From positions 1 through 20,075 of the forward strand of contig CAYWVO010000052.1 in NCBI GenBank assembly GCA_964461835.1: a stretch of DNA of 20,075 nt, given 5' to 3'. Positions 15,734-20,075 of the stretch are shown piece by piece (the stretch's first letter is position 1; every line of letters begins with the position of its first letter). The DNA comes from CAYWVO01 sp964461835. GTDB taxonomy: Bacteria > Zixibacteria > MSB-5A5 > WJJR01 > JAJRUJ01. The translations under genes were made by a program, and so were the position numbers. The notes beneath the pieces were generated by a model, which worked only from the letters and a program-made list of their open reading frames with translations, made no database searches and was not told the DNA's origin.

Positions 15734-15901
15734 AACCCATCGATGGGTTTATGTGGGCGGCAGGCGTCCCCGCCTGCCCCAGCGGTGGTTTTGGCAGACA
15801 CACCCATGCGTGTCATTCCCAAAACGTCGGGAATCGCATTACCCACCCTGTCACCCCGGCGTATGCCGGGATCTATTTTCCCCGTATGTGGGCGGCAGGC
15901 G
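15734..15901. repeat. Cluster of palindromic intergenic repeats
   Basis: Between convergent genes (15695 and 15974) lie five short repeats: the 16-bp palindrome AACCCATCGATGGGTT (15734-15749); GGCAGGCG-TCCC-CGCCTGCC (15759-15778) within a copy of ATGTGGGCGGCAGGCG (15751-15766); ATTCCC-N8-GGGAAT (15815-15834); CCCGGC-GTAT-GCCGGG (15855-15870) in a GTCACCCCGGCG context; and a second ATGTGGGCGGCAGGCG (15886-15901) without its partner arm. The GGCAGG-type hairpin is related to family 3 of blocks A and B. The stretch has no supported gene; it may also serve as the terminator for both flanking genes. Confidence 0.8.
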
Positions 15902-15973
15902 CCAACATCCATCGTCAACCCCAAACCAGCCCGCCGAAGGCGGACAGCCTTGAAGTTGCCACCCATGGTGGAG

Positions 15974-17389
15974 CTATTTCCCTAAAATCGATTTTACTTT
16001 GGCAATCAGCTCTGTTGTCGGAATCGTTTCCTGGCCGATTTTCTTCTCGACCCATTCCTGGCGGTCTTTGATTCCGGTCTCTTCGCGTTTGATGACACCG
16101 AGGTCTTTGACCGAAACCTGGCCGGACTCGAATTCGTCCGAACCGGCAATCACCGCGATCGGGATCACCATCCGGTCGGCGTATTTCAACTGCTTGCCGA
16201 TCGCCGCCGGTTTGCCGGTATACAGTTCGGTATTGATGCCCGCGTCGCGGAGAGTTTTCGCGAGTTTGATATAATCGGTAATCCGATCTTTATCCATCAC
16301 GGTGACTAAAACATCCGCCGTGGACGGGCGCGCACTGATCTTGCCCATCTTTTGCACCGCCGCCACCAGCCGATCAATGCCAATCGACGCACCGGTGGCC
16401 GGAACCGGCTGCCCGGTAAACTGCCCAATCAAATCATCATACCGCCCACCGCCCATCACGCTGCCCACCCGGCCGGCTTTCTTATCCAGCACCACCGCCT
16501 CATACACCGGCCCGGTATAATAATCCAGCCCGCGGGCGATACTAAGATCAACCACCGCCTGTTCGCTGGAAATCCCCAGGCTTTCGAGGTAAGTATCTAT
16601 TTCGCGCAGTTCGCCGATGCCCTCGGTGGCGCCGTCGACATCCTTGAACAAATCAGTAACCGCGTCCAGCGTGTCCGCACGTGTATCCGCCGAGAGCGTA
16701 ATGAAAGATTCTATTTTAAGGATTTGCTCGTTCTCCAAACCGAGCCCCTCGATTTCATCCCCGGATTTGTCGGTATAGCCCGGCCCCAGCTCCCGCTTCA
16801 GGTTCTCCAGGCCGATTTTATCCAGTTTGTCGATTACCCGCAGCACCGGTTTGGCTATTTCCAGCCCGAGCCCCGCATAAATGAGCATGCTGTTAAGCAC
16901 TTTGCGATTACTGAACCTGATTTTGACCGGCAACCCAAGAGTGCTGAGTGCCTCCTGCATCGCAGCAATGATCTCTGCATCCGCCAGCATCGATTTGGCG
17001 CCTACCGCGTCGATATCGAACTGCACAAATTCGCGAAAGCGCCCCGGGTCCGGCTTGTCGTACCGCCAGACCGGCTGGATCTGGTAGCGCTTGAACGGGC
17101 GTGGCAGGTCGCGGTAGAGCGCAATCACCCGTGAAAGCGGCACGGTCAAATCAAAACGCAGCCCTACCTCGTTGCCGTCCGGATCCTGGAACGTGTAAAT
17201 TTGCTTACTGGCTTCATCCCCGTATCCCAGCAAAATCGATTTGTACTCCAGCGCCGGGGTGGAGATCGGTGTAAAGCCGTAGCGTTCATAGACTTCTTTG
17301 ATCCGGGCGATCACCCGGTCGCGGAACAGCACATCCGCCGGCAGTAAATCACGGAAGCCTTTTAAGAGCTTGGGATCGACGGGTGGCAT
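15974..17389 (-). CDS. hisS: Histidyl-tRNA synthetase, divergent type
   Basis: This class II synthetase charges tRNA-His with histidine. The 471-residue frame has the N-terminal GFRDLLP (11-17), motif 1 region (GFTPISTPALEYKSILL, 38-54), LRFDLTVP (77-84), motif 2 (RYQIQPVWRYDKPDPGRFRE with FVQFDID, 101-127), HisA RGLDYYTGPVYE (286-297), GGGRYDDL (313-320) and motif 3 (ATGASIGIDRL, 331-341), then an anticodon-binding domain. It is longer than the ~424-residue E. coli enzyme. Its motif wording (LRFDLTVP instead of LRPEGT; ARGLDYYTG instead of VRGLDYYN; REF.Q.D.D in motif 2) resembles eukaryotic and alphaproteobacterial divergent HisRS. The ATG at 17389 has only AAAGG upstream. tRNA-His lies 36 bases upstream on the same strand, so the two are likely co-transcribed. 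Confidence 0.95.
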   Translation of the reverse strand: MPPVDPKLLKGFRDLLPADVLFRDRVIARIKEVYERYGFTPISTPALEYKSILLGYGDEASKQIYTFQDPDGNEVGLRFDLTVPLSRVIALYRDLPRPFKRYQIQPVWRYDKPDPGRFREFVQFDIDAVGAKSMLADAEIIAAMQEALSTLGLPVKIRFSNRKVLNSMLIYAGLGLEIAKPVLRVIDKLDKIGLENLKRELGPGYTDKSGDEIEGLGLENEQILKIESFITLSADTRADTLDAVTDLFKDVDGATEGIGELREIDTYLESLGISSEQAVVDLSIARGLDYYTGPVYEAVVLDKKAGRVGSVMGGGRYDDLIGQFTGQPVPATGASIGIDRLVAAVQKMGKISARPSTADVLVTVMDKDRITDYIKLAKTLRDAGINTELYTGKPAAIGKQLKYADRMVIPIAVIAGSDEFESGQVSVKDLGVIKREETGIKDRQEWVEKKIGQETIPTTELIAKVKSILGK

Positions 17390-17425
17390 GGGTTTGACCT
17401 TTGGCTGGCGGTGTTTTTGAGAAAA

Positions 17426-17499
17426 TACCGGCGATGGGACTCGAACCCATGACCTCTTGATCCACAGTCAAGCGCTCTAGCCTGCTGAGCTACACCGGC
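17426..17499 (-). tRNA. tRNA-His (GTG anticodon) with non-canonical acceptor end
   Basis: The minus strand folds into a standard cloverleaf of 74 nt: acceptor GCCGGTG (17499-17493)/CGCCGGT, D-arm GCTC/GAGC with loop AGCAGGCTA, anticodon arm CTTGA-CTGTGGA-TCAAG (anticodon GTG, His), T-arm ATGGG-TTCGAGT-CCCAT. Position 72 is T, giving G1:U72; the discriminator base 73 is A; CCA is not encoded. The base before G1 (17500) is T, so G-1 is not encoded and C73 is missing, unlike most bacterial tRNA-His. U20a is present. All anticodon-stem, D- and T-stem pairs are intact, so it should be functional. It lies 36 bases upstream of hisS. Confidence 0.95.
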
Positions 17500-17500
17500 A

Positions 17501-17762
17501 TTTCGCGTCTAGCTCAAACCTTCATACTAATATGAGCAGCAGATCATTTGCAAGCAAAAACTCGGGGAACGCCAGAGGCTGTGTCCTTCAAGACCTTCAG
17601 CGGGATTCTCCGCAACAAGATGGCCCGGTACCGTTAGTTCGTGCCACGTTCCCTACTCAGAGTCTTGAGTCGAACTGGAGTCAAGATGCCGGGTGGGTCG
17701 GTAAATCTCGTACGAGAGCAGAGCCATCGCCCGGCAACGGGGTGGTCCGCCGGATTATCGAT
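17501..17762. other. Gene-free gap between tRNA-His and the dockerin protein
   Basis: 262 bases with no supported gene. A plus-strand open frame (17532-17816) has no ribosome-binding site and no family-like features, and runs into the 3' end of the opposite gene. No clear hairpin stands out. Confidence 0.4.
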
Positions 17763-17932
17763 TCAGGTGCACGGGTCACACAGTGCATCATTGGTATTAT
17801 ACACGAATTGAATTAAGAATCCGACATCCGTCGGGTTTACGCTGTTGTCACAGTTGACGTCACCAGTATCAAAGGGACATAGCGGCTTATCACACCGGGC
17901 ATCTTGTTGCTTATACGCGAATTGGACCAAAA
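17763..17932 (-). pseudogene. Detached dockerin tail of the caspase-fold protein
   Basis: In the neighbouring frame the sequence continues LVQFAYKQQDARCD then GDVNCDNSVNPTDVGFLIQF and CDPCT, i.e. the rest of the first dockerin repeat and a complete second one. The two repeats align (GDINCDGTTDPT-AYSF-LVQFAYKQQDARCD with GDVNCDNSVNPT-DVGF-LIQFVYNTNDALCD), which fixes the break at the TTTT run (minus strand) that needs a fifth T. It has no start site of its own. Real mutation, programmed slippage or a sequencing error in a homopolymer are all possible. Confidence 0.75.
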
Positions 17933-19168
17933 GCTGTACGCTGTCGGGTCGGTGGTCCCGTCGCAGTTGATATCGCCGACGGCGTTGGGATCGGTGCCGT
18001 ATTGGTCGCCGCAATCGCAGGAGATGACGTCCATCGTCCAGACGTAGTCGTCATTGGATGGTCCCACGCCGCTTTGACCCCCGGGCGGGCACGTATTTCC
18101 GTCCAGCCGTGCGTCATTTCTGGCGCTTTTGACGGTGGTCCAATCCAATGTGAATTCACACTCGTCAGTGCCTGGAGGAGGCGGCGATCCCATGACGGCG
18201 ATTATCGCCAGTGAATCTTCGCGCCAGGTGACGGATTCTAATTGACACGGGTAACAATCAATCTCCGGCGGAACAAAATCCGGATCACATTTTGTGTCCA
18301 GCGTTAGAGTAATAGTGTCGCCAGGGAATAGTAGCGGTGGACCGGATACGTCTGTCACGACAGGGCTTAAAGTCGTGTTTTGGTTACCCGATACCATAAG
18401 TGAATCCATGTAATGGGGCGGAGATTGGAGTGCGGAATCCACAGTGCGTTTCCCGATGCCTTCATGCCCATCCATACGTCTGAAACACAATTGAGTTCGT
18501 TCCCGTGCTTCCGAAGAATAGAAAGCGCTATCCCGCTGTCCTACCGCGACCCTCGCACCCGCCGCGTAGAAATCATCGACCAAATGGCCGGATTCGCATG
18601 TATTCAGGTATGCCAGTCCTGATTGCAACTGGCCCCGATTCCTGATGAATGCTGCATAAACACCAATGCTCCATATATTCGATGATGTATGTCCCAAGTA
18701 AATTTCACCTCCATAGCCTTGGGCAACAAGCTCATAACCACGTTGCATTGCAGCTGTAGAGCCAGGAGCTCCTGTATCGAAAGGTTCTATGGCGAGACCC
18801 CCGTGCCACCCATGACCGCAATGCAAAAGTAACGCAAACTCGCCCAGTGAATTTGACAAGATCTCGTCATATTTGGGCACTGTACAAGTTGGCAATAGGG
18901 GTGGTGGGCCATTAAAGAAAATTGCGACATCGTAGTTTTGTCCGCTGGAATCCCCATCATCCGAACCGACATAGGCTTTGAACTGCTCTTCTGCATTGTC
19001 AAACTCGAATTTGAAGGGAGAAAAAACGTATGCCTTGTTATTTCCATAACCCGAGGTCCCAACCGTGTAATTAGGCTGGCCAATTGCGAGAGTCAGCTTA
19101 AAAAACACGGAATAAGCGAATACGGCCACGAATATGACATGGTGGATACGTTTAAATTCGTTTTTCAT
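17837..19168 (-). CDS. Secreted caspase-fold (CHAT/C25-like) protein, frameshifted before its dockerin
   Basis: The ATG at 19168 has AGAGGAG 8 nt upstream; the frame is open further upstream but without signals. A signal peptide (hydrophobic 10-28, cleavage near LAIG, residue 30) is followed by a domain with the two signatures of the clan CD caspase fold: LLLHCGHGWHG (H116/H119) and LAYLNTCESGHLVDDFYAAG (C191), like the His...Cys pair of CHAT and gingipain (C25) peptidases, plus YAAGARVAVG after it. Residues ~290-400 are an unassigned beta region (GDTITLTLDTKC). Then a dockerin begins (VGDINCDGTTDPT), but the frame shifts at an A4 run (17929-17932, plus strand), giving a short wrong tail. With one base restored the protein is 468 residues with two dockerin repeats. 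Peptidase activity is inferred from two motifs only. Confidence 0.75.
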   Translation of the reverse strand: MKNEFKRIHHVIFVAVFAYSVFFKLTLAIGQPNYTVGTSGYGNNKAYVFSPFKFEFDNAEEQFKAYVGSDDGDSSGQNYDVAIFFNGPPPLLPTCTVPKYDEILSNSLGEFALLLHCGHGWHGGLAIEPFDTGAPGSTAAMQRGYELVAQGYGGEIYLGHTSSNIWSIGVYAAFIRNRGQLQSGLAYLNTCESGHLVDDFYAAGARVAVGQRDSAFYSSEARERTQLCFRRMDGHEGIGKRTVDSALQSPPHYMDSLMVSGNQNTTLSPVVTDVSGPPLLFPGDTITLTLDTKCDPDFVPPEIDCYPCQLESVTWREDSLAIIAVMGSPPPPGTDECEFTLDWTTVKSARNDARLDGNTCPPGGQSGVGPSNDDYVWTMDVISCDCGDQYGTDPNAVGDINCDGTTDPTAYSFWSNSRISNKMPGVISRYVPLILVTSTVTTA

Positions 19169-19253
19169 CGGATTTACTCCTCTGGTCTCTACAAAAAACG
19201 GTGCAGATATTCTAGAGCGATAATCAAATAAATCCCAACCAAACAGCTCGCTG

Positions 19254-20018
19254 TCAATCAACTTTGAAACGTGCTGAAATCTGTTCGGCCGTTGTCCGCA
19301 GGCCAACTACATCCTGCAAATGCTCAACACGCATTTCGTGGTTGCTAACAGTGCGAATGATACTACGAATCTGCCTCAACTTTTCTTGTGGATTCCGAAA
19401 GGTCTCCGCATAGCCACTTTCGCTCATCGTGATGATGAGACGGTCGTCTTTGAGTCCTGATTTCACTGTCGATGCAATTAGGTTTATTGTCTTACGGCTT
19501 TGACCTTCATAGTCAATGGGAGCTCGTGGTTCTAGAGGAAGATCTAGCAAGAGTTTATCGAATGGGTCAAAATCACCATACAACCAGACATGAGACAAAC
19601 CACTAAAACTGGCGGAATCGTAGGCTCCATGTGCCATAACCGTATCAATAAGCTGTTGTCTGGCGTACTCACGACCGCCGGCCTGAAGCCAAATTGGGAA
19701 GGAATCGTTAAGCATATCCAAGAAACGCGGCGGTCGCTTAGAGGTCGAATCGAGGACTACCTCCGGAACCGGTGCCGGCTTATACACTTCCATGTATTGC
19801 CGGCCATTGATGGTGACCCGGTCATACTCGATAGTAATCTCATATGGCGGCGGGATATACTCGCCGTCCAGGATGAGATGCCCGGTTTCGATGATTGTCG
19901 TGCTTTCGGTGAATTGCGTACTGTCCGCCGGCTGGCCCAACGCCAATTGAGCAGCACCCAAGAAAATCGCTACGCCGCAAGACAACATCACGCACTTTGC
20001 TATCTTCCTGATTTTCAT
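19254..20018 (-). CDS. Secreted protein of unknown function next to the caspase-fold protein
   Basis: The ATG at 20018 follows GGGGAG; a signal peptide (hydrophobic 9-26, cleavage after QLALG, residue 28) precedes a 225-residue domain with no family I recognise. It has an early beta region (ETGHLILDGEYIPPPYEITIEYDRVTINGRQYMEVYK), a central helical part (REYARQQLIDTVMAHGAYDS), and a C-terminal charged helix-rich part (EKLRQIRSIIRTVSNHEMRVEHLQDVVGL) that may be a coiled coil. The stop lies 85 bases upstream of the caspase-fold gene start on the same strand, so the two may be co-transcribed and act together outside the cytoplasm (inference from position only). Confidence 0.8.
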   Translation of the reverse strand: MKIRKIAKCVMLSCGVAIFLGAAQLALGQPADSTQFTESTTIIETGHLILDGEYIPPPYEITIEYDRVTINGRQYMEVYKPAPVPEVVLDSTSKRPPRFLDMLNDSFPIWLQAGGREYARQQLIDTVMAHGAYDSASFSGLSHVWLYGDFDPFDKLLLDLPLEPRAPIDYEGQSRKTINLIASTVKSGLKDDRLIITMSESGYAETFRNPQEKLRQIRSIIRTVSNHEMRVEHLQDVVGLRTTAEQISARFKVD

Positions 20019-20060
20019 GCCATTACTCCCCGATTACTAAAGCAACTCATCAATCATAGT

Positions 20061-20075
20061 GTCGAAACCCCGTCC
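20061..20075. repeat. Partial family-1 repeat at the window end
   Basis: GTCGAAACCCCGTCC matches the 5' end of the family-1 elements at 987, 2007 and 2209 (GTCGAAACCACGTCC) with one mismatch. The rest is cut off by the window edge. It lies just upstream of the secreted-protein gene at 20018. Confidence 0.6.

Noticed and set aside
15704..16071. Several plus-strand open frames in the gap before hisS
   Set aside because: They are made of palindromic repeats and run into the 3' end of hisS; no start signals.
16352..17134. Plus-strand open frame of 260 codons inside hisS
   Set aside because: Complete overlap with the clear HisRS motifs on the minus strand; translated residues are His/Pro/Arg-rich as in antisense shadows.

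Overview
The window is about 20 kb of a bacterial chromosome with moderately high G+C. By eye, the first ~950 bases and parts of 18.4-20.0 kb are more AT-rich. Nothing here names the organism with certainty. Dockerin-tailed secreted proteins, a FlgD/T9SS-like C-terminal sorting domain and a PEP-CTERM protein, together with a bacterial core (HisRS, SuhB, ABC exporters, OmpA), point to a Gram-negative lineage of the FCB/candidate-phylum type. Zixibacteria or a relative is my best guess (inference from protein style only). No phage, IS transposase or CRISPR array was seen.

Layout. 0-3.0 kb is a decayed accessory region: an AT-rich zinc-ribbon protein of unknown function (34-927, -), then a two-TM TPR protein broken by a frameshift in a G8 run (1092-1894, -), flanked on both sides by the same ordered series of three short palindromic repeat families, then a gutted ABC-F ATPase remnant (2421-3017, +). 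3.1-9.3 kb is a cell-surface block: a dockerin protein (+), a beta-propeller/DUF11 protein with a T9SS-like tail (-), a GEVED-type PEP-CTERM protein (-), a DinB-like protein (-), and an OmpA-family protein (-). 9.5-15.7 kb is a probable plus-strand operon: lipoprotein, two half-ABC exporters forming a heterodimer, a small membrane-anchored protein overlapping by 4 bp, an inositol-phosphatase-family enzyme (SuhB), and an LMW-phosphatase/arsenate-reductase-like protein. A repeat cluster (15.73-15.90 kb) separates this from hisS and tRNA-His on the minus strand. 17.76-20.02 kb has two secreted proteins on the minus strand: one of unknown function and a caspase-fold (CHAT/C25-like) protein whose dockerin tail is split by another homopolymer frameshift.

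Most notable: tRNA-His lacks the near-universal G-1 and C73. It has U-1, A73, a G1:U72 pair and U20a, and lies 36 nt upstream of a HisRS with eukaryote-like/divergent motifs. That is the pattern known from the unusual alphaproteobacterial (Caulobacter-type) HisRS/tRNA-His pair, here in a genome that does not look alphaproteobacterial. Other leads are the repeat-bracketed TPR gene whose last codons are repeat-derived, the secreted caspase-like dockerin protein with its neighbour, and the complementary degeneration of the two ABC half-transporters.
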